Source: Candidatus Zixiibacteriota bacterium
GTDB lineage: Bacteria; Zixibacteria; MSB-5A5; DSPP01
Assembly (NCBI GenBank): GCA_022614805.1
Contig: JAKEHY010000027.1
Span: forward strand, 1-59,694
Length of the DNA stretch: 59,694 bases
Direction of reading: 5' to 3'
Numbering within the stretch: position 1 is the stretch's first letter; each line of letters begins with the position of its first letter. Shown here piece after piece: positions 34,324 to 42,819 of the stretch. Made by a program: the position numbers and the translations under genes. The notes under the pieces are model-generated. The model was not told the DNA's origin and ran no database searches. It saw nothing but the letters and a program-made list of their open reading frames with translations.

Positions 34324-35652
34324 TCAACCGCGTTTCAATTCCACCGGTAACTGCCCAAAGGGCAGTTTCACCTGCTGGCCTGTGGCCATATTCTTGAACG
34401 TCACCTGCCTTTCCTTCATCTCATCCGGCCCCACCGCGGCGGCGAAGGCGACCTTCCGCTTCGACACCCAGCCGAACTTGTCCCGCATTTTATCTTCCGC
34501 AAAAGGATACATCTCCGTCCGAACCCGTTCCTTCCGCAAAAAAGCCGCCACCTCCAGCCCGTAAGTCAAACTCGCCTCATCAAATGGCAGAACGACTACC
34601 TGTGTAACGTTCGCCGTCTCTTCGAGCTTTCCTTTTTCCGCCAAAACGTCCATAATCCGCTCCAGCCCGAACGAAGTCCCCGTCGCCGGGACCTCCTTGC
34701 CGGTGAATAGCCCGACAAGATTGTCGTATCGCCCTCCTCCGGTGACGCTGCCGATTTTCGCATCGCTCAATATCGTCTCAAAAATCGGTCCCGTATAGTA
34801 ATCCAACCCGCGCGCCAGCGACAAATCGTAAGCGGCTGCCTGCGCAGGAACCCCAAGTTTGGTTGCATATTTCATCAGGCACTCCGTTTCATCGACGGCC
34901 CCTTTACCCTTTTCCGTATGGCCCAAAGCTTGTTTCAAAAAATCCAGCGAGTTGGCTTCAATCACCGGCAGAATCTTTTCAATCGATTCCACGGCCAATC
35001 TCCGCGTCTCAAATTCCCTTTTTACGCTCTCCAGCCCGACTTTATCCAGTTTGTCCAGTGCCGCAAAGAAACCCGGCTGCTTCTCTTTCGGGATTCCGGC
35101 CCACTCCGCCAGGGCCGAAAGAATTTGCCGGTGATTGACCCGAATGGTAAAATCGGAAAACCCCAATGCCGTCAAAACTTCATACGTCATCGCCACCAGT
35201 TCCGCATCCGCCAGTGGCGCTTCCTGCCCCACAACGTCCACATCGCACTGATAAAATTCCCGGTACCGCCCCTTCTGGGGTTTGTCCGCCCGCCAGACCG
35301 GCTGGATTTGATAGCGCCGGAAAGGAAAGCCGATTTCGTTCTGATGCATCGCAATAACGCGGCACAGGGGAACAGTCAAATCGTAGCGCAGCCCCATATC
35401 CGCCAATTCTCCCCCCTTTGCCAAGGCTGACTTCAACTCTTCCCCTCGCTTAAGCACCTTGAAAATGAGCCGGTCCGCCTCCTCGCCATATTTGCCCGAT
35501 AGAACGTCGAGCCGCTCCACCGCCGGCGTTTCCAAAGGCAAAAAACCGTATCGCTCGAAAACTTCCTTCATTATACTGATGACCTTCTGCCGGAAAATTA
35601 ACTGCTCCGGCAAAAAATCCCGTGTCCCCGCCGGCAGTCCAATTTTAGCCAT
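34324..35652 (-). CDS. hisS: Histidyl-tRNA synthetase
   Basis: HisRS charges tRNA-His. The 442 residues show class II motifs: motif 1 region GTRDFLPEQ, motif 2 RYQIQPVWRADKPQKGRYREFYQCDVD (about 112-138), and the histidine-binding signature LARGLDYYTGPIFE (about 280-293) with motif 3 SFGLERIMDVL. A C-terminal anticodon-binding domain follows (about 345-430). The gene begins inside the 3' end of hutH (8-base overlap), so the essential synthetase appears to be translated from the same message as a histidine-degrading enzyme. Confidence 0.96.
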   Translation of the reverse strand: MAKIGLPAGTRDFLPEQLIFRQKVISIMKEVFERYGFLPLETPAVERLDVLSGKYGEEADRLIFKVLKRGEELKSALAKGGELADMGLRYDLTVPLCRVIAMHQNEIGFPFRRYQIQPVWRADKPQKGRYREFYQCDVDVVGQEAPLADAELVAMTYEVLTALGFSDFTIRVNHRQILSALAEWAGIPKEKQPGFFAALDKLDKVGLESVKREFETRRLAVESIEKILPVIEANSLDFLKQALGHTEKGKGAVDETECLMKYATKLGVPAQAAAYDLSLARGLDYYTGPIFETILSDAKIGSVTGGGRYDNLVGLFTGKEVPATGTSFGLERIMDVLAEKGKLEETANVTQVVVLPFDEASLTYGLEVAAFLRKERVRTEMYPFAEDKMRDKFGWVSKRKVAFAAAVGPDEMKERQVTFKNMATGQQVKLPFGQLPVELKRG

Positions 35653-37231
35653 CCTGTGTCATCCCGAAAATTTCTTCCGAGCGCACCAACTCAACGGCCT
35701 TTTTAATATCACTCCCTAAATAACGGTCATCCTTCAAATACGGAATCCTTTTGCGCACAGCCGAATGCAAACGGCCCGTCATCTTTCCCAACCGGTAATT
35801 CTTCAAAAACGGCTCGGAAATATCAATCCCCTGCGCCGCCGCCAGAAGTTCCAACCCAACGATTTCCTCCGTGTTTTCCAGAATTTTCTGTGCCTTCAAA
35901 CCGGCCGTCACCGCCAAAGAAACATGGTCTTCCTGATTCCCCGCCGTGGTGATGTTATCTACGGAAGCCGGATGCGCCAGAATCCGATTCTCCGCCACCC
36001 GCGCCGCCGCCGTGTATTGCGTTAGCATAAGACCCGAATTGAGCCCCGGCTCTCCCCCGGTCAACTCCGGCTTGAGGCCGAAGCTCAAGAGCGGAGATAA
36101 AAGCGAAAAAAGCCTCCGCTCCGCCATATTGGCCATCTCGCACAGGGCGATTCCCGTAAAATCAGCGGCCAAAGCCAAGGGCTCGGCATGAAAGTTCCCG
36201 CCCGAAAGCGAAACCAAACCCCCTTTTCCCTCAAAAACCAAAGGATTATCCGTGGCTGCATTCAATTCCCTCGCAATAATCTGCTCGGCGAATGCGAAAG
36301 TGTCCGCCGCCGCCCCGTACACCTGCGGAATGCAGCGGAACGAATAAGCATCCTGAACCCGCGAAGATTTCCCGCTTCTCGAAATGCGCTCATCCGGCAA
36401 GTTCTCCATCCGCGCCGCTTCCGTCATTCGCTGGCTGCCGGAAACGAAGTCCAAAATATCGCGGGCCACCTCCATCTGCCCTTTTTGCCTCCGGGCGGCG
36501 TTGAGTCGGGAATCAAATGGCGAAAGCTCCCCCCGAATCGTCTCCAAACTCAAAGCCGCCACCAGCTCTGAAACTTTCAAAAGTTTTCTTGCCCGATGTA
36601 AAGCGAAAGCCGCCAGAGCCAAACTCACCGCTGTACCGTTGATGAAAGAAAGCGCCTCCTTTGCCTCCAACTGTAAAGGCCGGATGCCGGCCTTTTTCAT
36701 CCCAACCGGAGAGGAGAGCTTACGGCCTCGATAAAAAACCTCCGCTTCCGGCTCTCCCAAAAGACAGGCCGCCATGTGCGCCAAGGGTGCCAAATCGCCG
36801 GATGCCCCCAGCGAACCGACCGCCGGTATGGCCGGCAGCAAATCGGCGTTAAGAAACTCCAGCAGTTTTTCCGGAACTTGCGGCCGAACCCCGGAAAAAC
36901 CGATCAAAAGCGAATTGGCCCGAAAGAGCAGAACCGCCCGGGTTACCTCCGGCGAAAGACATTCGCCGACGCCGGTAGAGTGGGAGACGATGAGATTGCG
37001 CTGAAATTCCTTCTGTTTTTCCGGCGAAAGCCGCCAGTCCTTCAGCCGCCCCACGCCGGTGTTGATGCCATATGCCACCGGCGAGTTCTTGGAAAGAAAC
37101 TGCTTCTCTAATTTTCTGCGGATGTCAATCAGCTTCTTTTTTGCCGCCGGAGCGATTCGCACCTTCGTTTTCCCGGCAAAAACCTCCGGCAAATCGGATA
37201 GTTGAAGCGACTTTCCGTTCAATGTCAACAT
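35645..37231 (-). CDS. hutH: Histidine ammonia-lyase
   Basis: HutH removes ammonia from histidine to give urocanate. The 528-residue protein carries the MIO-forming triad Ala143-Ser144-Gly145 in VGSLGASGDLAPLAH and the active-site Tyr54 in AYGINTGVG. SHSTGVG and the glutamate in NQEDHVS favour histidine over phenylalanine or tyrosine as substrate. Urocanase and imidazolonepropionase are not in the window. It overlaps hisS by eight bases and lies 71 bases after the selenoprotein-like gene. It starts at ATG 37231 with only a distant AAGGA. Confidence 0.94.
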   Translation of the reverse strand: MLTLNGKSLQLSDLPEVFAGKTKVRIAPAAKKKLIDIRRKLEKQFLSKNSPVAYGINTGVGRLKDWRLSPEKQKEFQRNLIVSHSTGVGECLSPEVTRAVLLFRANSLLIGFSGVRPQVPEKLLEFLNADLLPAIPAVGSLGASGDLAPLAHMAACLLGEPEAEVFYRGRKLSSPVGMKKAGIRPLQLEAKEALSFINGTAVSLALAAFALHRARKLLKVSELVAALSLETIRGELSPFDSRLNAARRQKGQMEVARDILDFVSGSQRMTEAARMENLPDERISRSGKSSRVQDAYSFRCIPQVYGAAADTFAFAEQIIARELNAATDNPLVFEGKGGLVSLSGGNFHAEPLALAADFTGIALCEMANMAERRLFSLLSPLLSFGLKPELTGGEPGLNSGLMLTQYTAAARVAENRILAHPASVDNITTAGNQEDHVSLAVTAGLKAQKILENTEEIVGLELLAAAQGIDISEPFLKNYRLGKMTGRLHSAVRKRIPYLKDDRYLGSDIKKAVELVRSEEIFGMTQDG

Positions 37232-37302
37232 AGGTCGCCGGGAAAATATCCTTTATCAGGGAAAGAGGCAACTGCAATTCCCCTTTATTTAGAGTGATGC
37301 GG

Positions 37303-38295
37303 TTATTTTTTTTGATCCAGAAGTTTGCGCGTTTCCTCTTGAAGTTTTTCCTTGTCCAGAAAGGGGGCCTTCCCCTCCGCCGAGCTCAATTGATGCATCC
37401 AGAAGTCCGGCTTGGGAGGTCGCCTCTTCCATTTCGCTTTCGGCTGGTACAGAAGGTAAACGTCCCAAGCGATGCCCGAAAGTCCTAGAATCTTTTGCCA
37501 AGTTTTCGCCGCCAAAAGATTTTCATCCCATACATACGTTATTCTTTTTTCAGGGAACTCGCGGCTTCGTTCCCAAGCCGTCTTTGGGTTATCCACTGTG
37601 CGAATCGGTACCCAAATAACCGTTGCCCGCAATCTTTCGTCCGGAATCTCTTTCAGCACGTTCTGAACGGCGAGGAACCCCCGCCGGCAGGCAGTTCAAG
37701 TGGGTGATAAAAGGGCTATGAGCTGCACCGATCCGCTATTTCCTTCAAACTCCTCCTTCAAGTCATCCAGTTTCTCCGGAGCCAAGAGAAAGGCGTTCTC
37801 GGCGGGTGCCGTCAAAACGCCGAAGCCGGAGTACTTTTCCCCCTCAAATTCCAGCCATTCGATTTGGCCTTCCTTGTTTATCCAAAGCTGCAAATCACGG
37901 CTCCCTTTTTCAAACACCAGCGGCACCTGCACCTGCAACGGTTCAGCTGCTGAAATATCCGTGTATGAACGGATCTGGCCAAATCGAAGGGCAGGACCGT
38001 AAACGCTTCGGCTCTGTCTAAATTCAGTTCCGATAGCCGAAAGCGGGATGGCGGCTTTCAAGTTTTCCGAGAACCGCCCATAGAGTCTCATTGAATCGTT
38101 TTGGTTGTAGTCGTCCACAATTTGCTGGACGAACGACTTCAAGGTAACGATTAATTCCGCCTTTCTTTCGGGAAGACCGCTATCGGTTTGCGCGTTGAGC
38201 GGGCTGGACAAGGCGCAAAAAGCCGCCGCCAAGAAAAGAGTCCTATCAAATTTTAAACCGCAAAAACCAGGCCTTAGTTTAGGGCCTACAACCAT
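37303..38295 (-). CDS. Exported thioredoxin-like selenoprotein (in-frame UGA = Sec, UxxC)
   Basis: A conventional reading stops at a UGA (37698-37696) after 199 residues, but the frame continues for another 130. The join reads ALLSPT-U-TACRRGFLAVQ, so the UGA falls on the first redox position of a U-x-x-C motif (Sec200, Cys203). The downstream part (VIWVPIRTVDN, ITYVWDE, GIAWDVYLLYQPKAKW) follows a conserved thioredoxin-like family that has Cys in this place. A Sec signal peptide (LFLAAAFCALSSPLNAQ) and a 150-residue NTF2/DUF3887-like region precede it. A SECIS-like hairpin follows the UGA. UGA is an ordinary stop in neighbouring genes. The ATG at 38295 with GGAAAGAG upstream is preferred to TTG 38301. 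selA, selB, selC and selD are not in the window. The alternative is a nonsense mutation. Confidence 0.8.
37664..37698 (-). promoter_or_regulatory. Bacterial SECIS-like element at the UGA codon
   Basis: Counting the U of UGA as 1, GGCGGGG (14-20) pairs with CCUCGCC (24-30) in a 7-bp stem with one G-U and a GUU loop. The G at loop position 1 is 18 bases after the UGA. Outside it, UGAAC pairs with GUUCA. A G at the loop start, 16-37 bases from the UGA, is the published form of bacterial SECIS elements. Confidence 0.65.
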
Positions 38296-38297
38296 CT

Positions 38298-39464
38298 TCA
38301 ATCTCTTTCCACCAAAACCGCCATCCCCATCCCCCCCGAAACGCAGAGGGTGGCGATACCGCGCTTCGCGTTCCGCTTTTTCATGGCGTAAACGAGCGTG
38401 GTCAAAATCCGCGCTCCGGTGGCGCCGATGGGATGCCCCATGGCAATTGCTCCCCCGTTGACGTTAAGCTTCTGGCGGTCGAGTTTCAACTCCCGCTCGC
38501 AGGCAATCACCTGCGCCGCAAACGCCTCGTTTAGCTCAATCAAATCGATGTCGGAGAGCTTCCATTTGGTCTTTTCGAGAAGTTTTTGCACTGCCGGCAC
38601 CGGCCCGATTCCCATTATGGCCGGGTCCACGCCCACGGAGGTGAAATCTACAATTCGCGCCAGCGGTTCAAGCTTATATTTCTTTACTTTCGACTCTGCC
38701 ATCAAAACCACCGCCGCCGCTCCGTCCGTGATTCCGGAGGAATTTCCGGCGTGGACCGTTCCGTCCGGCTTGAAAACCGGCTTCAGCTTCGCGAGTGTTT
38801 CGACCGTGACGCCGGTGCGAAAATGCTCGTCTTTCTCAACTTGGACGCCCGCCGCCTCGACCGGCGCCACTTCATCCCGAAAGTCGCACCGGGCCCAGGC
38901 TTGCTCGGCCCGGTTCTGGCTCATCGTCGCGTATTCATCCTGCTCCCGCCGCGAAATTTTGTATTTAACGGCTAAAGTCTCTGCTGTTTCCCCCATCACC
39001 TGCTCGCAAAGCGGACACAAAAAACCGTCCTTGTACATCGCATCCACCAGTTCGGCCGACCCGAGCCGGTATCCCCAGCGGGCTTTAGGCAACAAAAATG
39101 GAACGTTGGACATACTCTCCGTCCCGCCGGTGAGAACGATTTGAGATTCGCCTAACAGTATGGATTGGTAGCCCGAAACGACTCCCCGCAGACCGGAAGC
39201 GCAGGCTTGATTAATGGTATAGGCCGCCTTTTCATCCGGCACGCCCGCCCGATGTGAAATTTGCCGGGCCACGTTGGGGCCGACCCCCGCCTGGCGGGCG
39301 CAGCCGTAAATCGTTTCGTCGATTAAATCGGGGGAAATTCCAGCGCGGGCAATGGCGGCGGATGCAGCTGCGGTTCCCAAATCCGCTGCCGTCAGGGAGG
39401 AAAGCCCCCCGCCGAATTTTCCAATCGGCGTGCGCACGGCGGAAACTATAAAGACCGGTTCCAA
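38298..39464 (-). CDS. Acetyl-CoA C-acetyltransferase (thiolase)
   Basis: The 388-residue thiolase has the nucleophilic Cys88 in NQACASGLRG, the substrate-binding NEAFAAQ, His in GGAIAMGHPIGATGARI and the second catalytic Cys in CVSGGMG. Length and motifs fit the biosynthetic/degradative acetoacetyl-CoA thiolase class. It cleaves 3-ketoacyl-CoA to acetyl-CoA at the end of the pathways encoded here, or condenses acetyl-CoA. It starts two bases after the aldehyde dehydrogenase stop and its own stop lies just ahead of the selenoprotein start. Confidence 0.93.
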   Translation of the reverse strand: MEPVFIVSAVRTPIGKFGGGLSSLTAADLGTAAASAAIARAGISPDLIDETIYGCARQAGVGPNVARQISHRAGVPDEKAAYTINQACASGLRGVVSGYQSILLGESQIVLTGGTESMSNVPFLLPKARWGYRLGSAELVDAMYKDGFLCPLCEQVMGETAETLAVKYKISRREQDEYATMSQNRAEQAWARCDFRDEVAPVEAAGVQVEKDEHFRTGVTVETLAKLKPVFKPDGTVHAGNSSGITDGAAAVVLMAESKVKKYKLEPLARIVDFTSVGVDPAIMGIGPVPAVQKLLEKTKWKLSDIDLIELNEAFAAQVIACERELKLDRQKLNVNGGAIAMGHPIGATGARILTTLVYAMKKRNAKRGIATLCVSGGMGMAVLVERD

Positions 39465-39466
39465 AT

Positions 39467-40933
39467 CTACCCCAAATTAACCCAAACCGTCTTGGTCTGG
39501 GTGTAGGCTTCGAGGGCTGCTTTCCCCAAATCCCGCCCGAAGCCGGACATCTTGTATCCGCCGAAAGGGGCCGCGGCGTCATAATCGCCGTATGTGTTAA
39601 TCCAGACTGTCCCGGCCTTCACCCCTTTGGCAAAGGCGTGGGCCTTTTTCACGTCCTTCGTCCAGATGCCTGCCGCCAGACCATAAACCGTTGCATTCGC
39701 CTTTTGAATCGCTTCCTCCAAACTTTCAAACCGCAAGGTCGCCAGAACCGGCCCAAAAATCTCCTCCTGGGCGATTTTCATATTCTGGTCAACCTTGTCG
39801 AAAACCGTCGCCTCCACAAAATACCCCTTGCCGTTGCCGACGGAGGCCCGCTTTCCTCCGGTCAAAATCGGCGCCCCGTCCGCTTTGCCGGAATCAATGT
39901 ACCCCAACACCCGCTCCATCTGCACTTTGGAAACAAGGGGACCTAAGCGTGTTTTCGAGTCAAATGGGTCTCCCGGTGTCAACTTCTTCGACCGCTCCAC
40001 CAGTTTTTCCATAAACTGGCCGTGAATTTTCTCTTCAACCAACAAGCGCGACCCCGCCGTGCAAACCTCTCCTTTGCCGTAGAAAATGCCGGATACCGCT
40101 CCTTTTACCGCCGCATCCAAATCGGCATCGGCAAAAACGACGTTCGGCGACTTTCCGCCCAACTCGAGAGAAACCTTTTTCAAAGTCCCGGCCGCTGCTC
40201 TCATTATCTCCTGCCCGGTGGAAGTCGAACCGGTGAAGGCGATTTTGTCGACGCCTGGATGCCGCACGAGGGCGGCGCCGGTCGAAGGGCCCAATCCCGT
40301 GATGACGTTAAAAACCCCCTCAGGAAAGCCGACCTCCTGTGCCAATTCTCCCAGCCGCAAGGCTGTAAGCGGTGTTTCTTCCGCCGGCTTCAAAATGACC
40401 GTGTTTCCGCAGGCCAAGGCCGGAGCGATTTTGTATGCCGCCAGCAAAAGCGGAAAATTCCAGGGAACGATGGCGCCGACCACCCCAACCGGTTCCCGCA
40501 GCGTGTAGTTCAAATACGGCCCGCTGACCGGAATCGTCTCCCCTTCAATCTTGTCCGCCCAGCCGGCGTAATACTCGAAACATTCGACCGTGGAGGGCAA
40601 ATCCACCCGGCTTGACTCGAAAAGCGGCTTGCCGTTGTTCAAACTTTCCAAACGAGCAAGTTCCTCAGCTTTTTCGGATATACGCTGCGCCAACTTGTAG
40701 ATGAGGCGGCCCCTTTCCCGGGCGGACATTCTTCCCCAAGGGCCTTCTTCCAGAGCAGCCCGTGCGGCGGTGACGGCAGCCCCGACTTCTATTTCAGTGG
40801 CATCCGGCGCCACGGCAATCACTTCTTCCGTCGCCGGATTGAAAACCTCAAACGTTTTGCCGGTTCCCTCCAGCCACTTCCCGCCGACGAACATCTTTTT
40901 TCTTTCCACCGCCTGCTGCCGAATCACGCTCAT
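39467..40933 (-). CDS. NAD(P)-dependent aldehyde dehydrogenase
   Basis: Starting at ATG 40933, which overlaps the DinB stop as ATGA, the protein has 488 residues. A longer frame back to 41068 is the shadow of the DinB gene. ALDH superfamily features are VGAIVPWNFPLLLA, the NAD-binding FTGSTSTGQEIM, the general-base Glu in VSLELGGKSPNVVF, the nucleophilic Cys in KGEVCTAGSRL and the EEIFGPV motif. It belongs to the broad betaine/phenylacetaldehyde dehydrogenase-like group. The substrate is unknown; amino-acid-derived aldehydes, perhaps allysine, would suit the context. Confidence 0.9.
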   Translation of the reverse strand: MSVIRQQAVERKKMFVGGKWLEGTGKTFEVFNPATEEVIAVAPDATEIEVGAAVTAARAALEEGPWGRMSARERGRLIYKLAQRISEKAEELARLESLNNGKPLFESSRVDLPSTVECFEYYAGWADKIEGETIPVSGPYLNYTLREPVGVVGAIVPWNFPLLLAAYKIAPALACGNTVILKPAEETPLTALRLGELAQEVGFPEGVFNVITGLGPSTGAALVRHPGVDKIAFTGSTSTGQEIMRAAAGTLKKVSLELGGKSPNVVFADADLDAAVKGAVSGIFYGKGEVCTAGSRLLVEEKIHGQFMEKLVERSKKLTPGDPFDSKTRLGPLVSKVQMERVLGYIDSGKADGAPILTGGKRASVGNGKGYFVEATVFDKVDQNMKIAQEEIFGPVLATLRFESLEEAIQKANATVYGLAAGIWTKDVKKAHAFAKGVKAGTVWINTYGDYDAAAPFGGYKMSGFGRDLGKAALEAYTQTKTVWVNLG

Positions 40934-41415
40934 ATTTTCATCGCCTGCGAGGCCTCGTTCAACTTCTGCAACTGTTCCAGGTGTTTCAGGCAATGGGTGG
41001 TATTTCGCACGACCAAATCGTACGCGCGCATCTCTCCGGCTTCTTCGTGAATGCCTTTCTTTTCCCACAATCCCGCCGGAATCTTCTTCAAGAGCCGGAT
41101 GGTTAAATTCCGGTTCGCCTCGAAGCAGCTTTTCAAGAGCGCCAGTTCTTCCAGCTCCGGCGCCAGCGTGGCCGACCAGAGATTCTGATCAAAAGCCTTC
41201 AATTTCGGCTCTGCATCCGAAAGCAAAGTCCGCAGCCGGTAGGCCAAAACAATTTCCGAATCCGTCAAGTGGTGCAGCACCTGCCGGGCCGACCACTTCT
41301 CCGGAGCCGGCTTGAAATCAATGCGGGAGCCGAAGGCGGAAAAACACTCCGAAATCTTCCGCCCGGTCTCCTGCAGAAAAGTTATCTGCTCGTCTATTTC
41401 CCGTGCCGTTGGCAT
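40930..41415 (-). CDS. DinB/YfiT-family protein
   Basis: The start MPTAREIDEQITFLQETGRK at 41415 has GAGG eight bases upstream and yields 161 residues, the size of the DinB four-helix bundle. The metal-site histidines are seen in WSARQVLHHLTDSEIV and NTTHCLKHLEQL. DinB proteins are metal-dependent enzymes of thiol-transferase and related types, often of unknown function. It is translationally coupled to the aldehyde dehydrogenase by a four-base overlap. No link to DNA damage is implied. Confidence 0.8.
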   Translation of the reverse strand: MPTAREIDEQITFLQETGRKISECFSAFGSRIDFKPAPEKWSARQVLHHLTDSEIVLAYRLRTLLSDAEPKLKAFDQNLWSATLAPELEELALLKSCFEANRNLTIRLLKKIPAGLWEKKGIHEEAGEMRAYDLVVRNTTHCLKHLEQLQKLNEASQAMKI

Positions 41416-41458
41416 CTCCGTCCTCAATTTCCGTGTAGGGATGATTCTTGAATCGCCC

Positions 41459-41496
41459 TTCCCCTTCCCGTTACGGGAAGGGGATAAAGGGGTCAG
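41459..41496. repeat. Intergenic palindrome with GGGG-rich tail
   Basis: CCCCTTCCCGT-T-ACGGGAAGGGG (41461-41483) followed by ATAAAGGGGTCAGG fills the gap between the crotonase stop and DinB start. It resembles the layout at 1367-1400. No T-tract follows on either strand, so terminator function is not supported. Confidence 0.5.
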
Positions 41497-41510
41497 GTTT
41501 TTTCCAATCC

Positions 41511-42293
41511 CTATTTTCCCGCAAACTGCGGCGTCCGCTTCTCCACGTAAGCTGTCAGCCCTTCCTTGGCATCCGTTGACATAAACAGCTGCTGCTGCAG
41601 TTCCCGCTCGATGGCCAGTCCTTCGGAGAAGGGAACTTCCACGCCGGAGCAAACCGAGCGCTTGATCCGCCCCACCGCTTTCGAGGCCTTCTTGGGCGGG
41701 GTAAACTGCGAGGCGTAATCCAGAACCTTTTCGAAAAACCCTTCCGACTCGTATACCTGGTTGACGATGCCCAACTGCATCCCTTCCTCGAACTCAAACG
41801 TCCGCCCAGTGGCCATCATTTCGATGGCCTTCGATTTGCCTATCAGCCGTCCCAGCCTTTGGGTGCCGCCCGTTCCCGGCAGGACACCGAGCGTTACTTC
41901 CGGCAGCCCGATTTTTCCCGCTCCCCGGCGGGCGATGCGAATATCCGCCGCCAGGGCGATTTCCAGCCCGCCGCCGACGGTGTGGCCGTTCAAAGCGGCG
42001 ATGACCAGCTTGGGTGTTTGCTCCAGCCGATTCAAGGTCTCGTTGGCATGCAGGCAGAAATAATACTTGAACTCCGGCGTGACCGTGGCCAGCATCTTGA
42101 TGTTTGCTCCTGCCGAAAAGAACTTATCGCCATGCCCGCGCAGGACGATGACGTGCACGGAATCGTCAAAGCGGGCCTTCAAAATGCAGTCGTCCAACTC
42201 CCGCATCATCTCATAGGTGTAGGTGTTGGCGGGCGGGTCGTTCAGCTCCATTACGGCAACCCCATTTTTTACCGAATATTCTACTAAAGACAT
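41511..42293 (-). CDS. Enoyl-CoA hydratase (crotonase family)
   Basis: The 260-residue protein hydrates 2-enoyl-CoA. It carries FSAGANIKML (oxyanion hole) and the two catalytic glutamates in VGGGLEIALAADIR and GLPEVTLGVLPGTGGTQRL. The latter follows the canonical ECH pattern more closely than the crotonase at 33558-34313. GAGGA lies just before its ATG. It sits upstream of DinB/ALDH/thiolase and downstream of the epimerase-mutase genes; the 121-base gap ahead of it holds an AGAGGG/CCCTCT hairpin. Confidence 0.9.
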   Translation of the reverse strand: MSLVEYSVKNGVAVMELNDPPANTYTYEMMRELDDCILKARFDDSVHVIVLRGHGDKFFSAGANIKMLATVTPEFKYYFCLHANETLNRLEQTPKLVIAALNGHTVGGGLEIALAADIRIARRGAGKIGLPEVTLGVLPGTGGTQRLGRLIGKSKAIEMMATGRTFEFEEGMQLGIVNQVYESEGFFEKVLDYASQFTPPKKASKAVGRIKRSVCSGVEVPFSEGLAIERELQQQLFMSTDAKEGLTAYVEKRTPQFAGK

Positions 42294-42414
42294 TTGTTCC
42301 TCCTGTTTTCTACGTTTCCACCGGCTTATTCAAGTTACGCTTTCCCCCCACCGGTGGCAAGAGGGATATACCCCTCTCGACCCTTGGGGGGCAGCAGAAT
42401 AACGCAAAAAGGGG

Positions 42415-42819
42415 TTAATCGGTAATTTCTTTCAGCTCGATGAGCACCCCGCCGGCCGATTTGGGGTGAAGGAAAGCGATTTTTTTCCCTTCGGCGCCGA
42501 TGCGGGGGGCTTGGTCGATAAGTCTAAATCCTTCGGCTTTGAGCCGAGCCAGCTCGGCTTCGACGTTTTGAATGCCAAAACAGAAATGGTGCAGGCCAGG
42601 GCCTTTGGCAGTAAGGAATTTGGCGATGGGGGAATCCGGAGAGGTCGGCTCCAAAAACTCGAGGCGCTGGTGGTCGTAATAGACAAATTGTACTCGCACA
42701 TTATCAGTTTTGGATTCAAAAACTTCGGAAGCCCGCCCACCGAAAGTTTTGAGGAAAAAGGCCACCGTTTCGGAAATACTCTGAACGGCTATACCGACGT
42801 GGTCGATTTTGTAGTTCAC
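42415..42819 (-). CDS. mce: Methylmalonyl-CoA epimerase
   Basis: The epimerase interconverts (S)- and (R)-methylmalonyl-CoA. A GTG start at 42819 that overlaps the mutase stop as GTGA gives 134 residues starting (V)[14 protein letters not shown]. Glyoxalase-fold metal ligands are in DHVGIAV, HHFCFGI and the final LIELKE. The position immediately after the mutase large subunit is the expected one in propionate pathways. A longer frame to 42849 is mutase sequence read out of frame. Confidence 0.93.
   Translation of the reverse strand: MNYKIDHVGIAVQSISETVAFFLKTFGGRASEVFESKTDNVRVQFVYYDHQRLEFLEPTSPDSPIAKFLTAKGPGLHHFCFGIQNVEAELARLKAEGFRLIDQAPRIGAEGKKIAFLHPKSAGGVLIELKEITD

Noticed and set aside
37303-38295. 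Reading the two halves of the selenoprotein as a pseudogene with a nonsense mutation
   Set aside because: Both halves keep good coding character, the stop is UGA exactly at the redox position, and a SECIS-like hairpin follows. A random nonsense mutation would be unlikely to meet all three, although it is not excluded.
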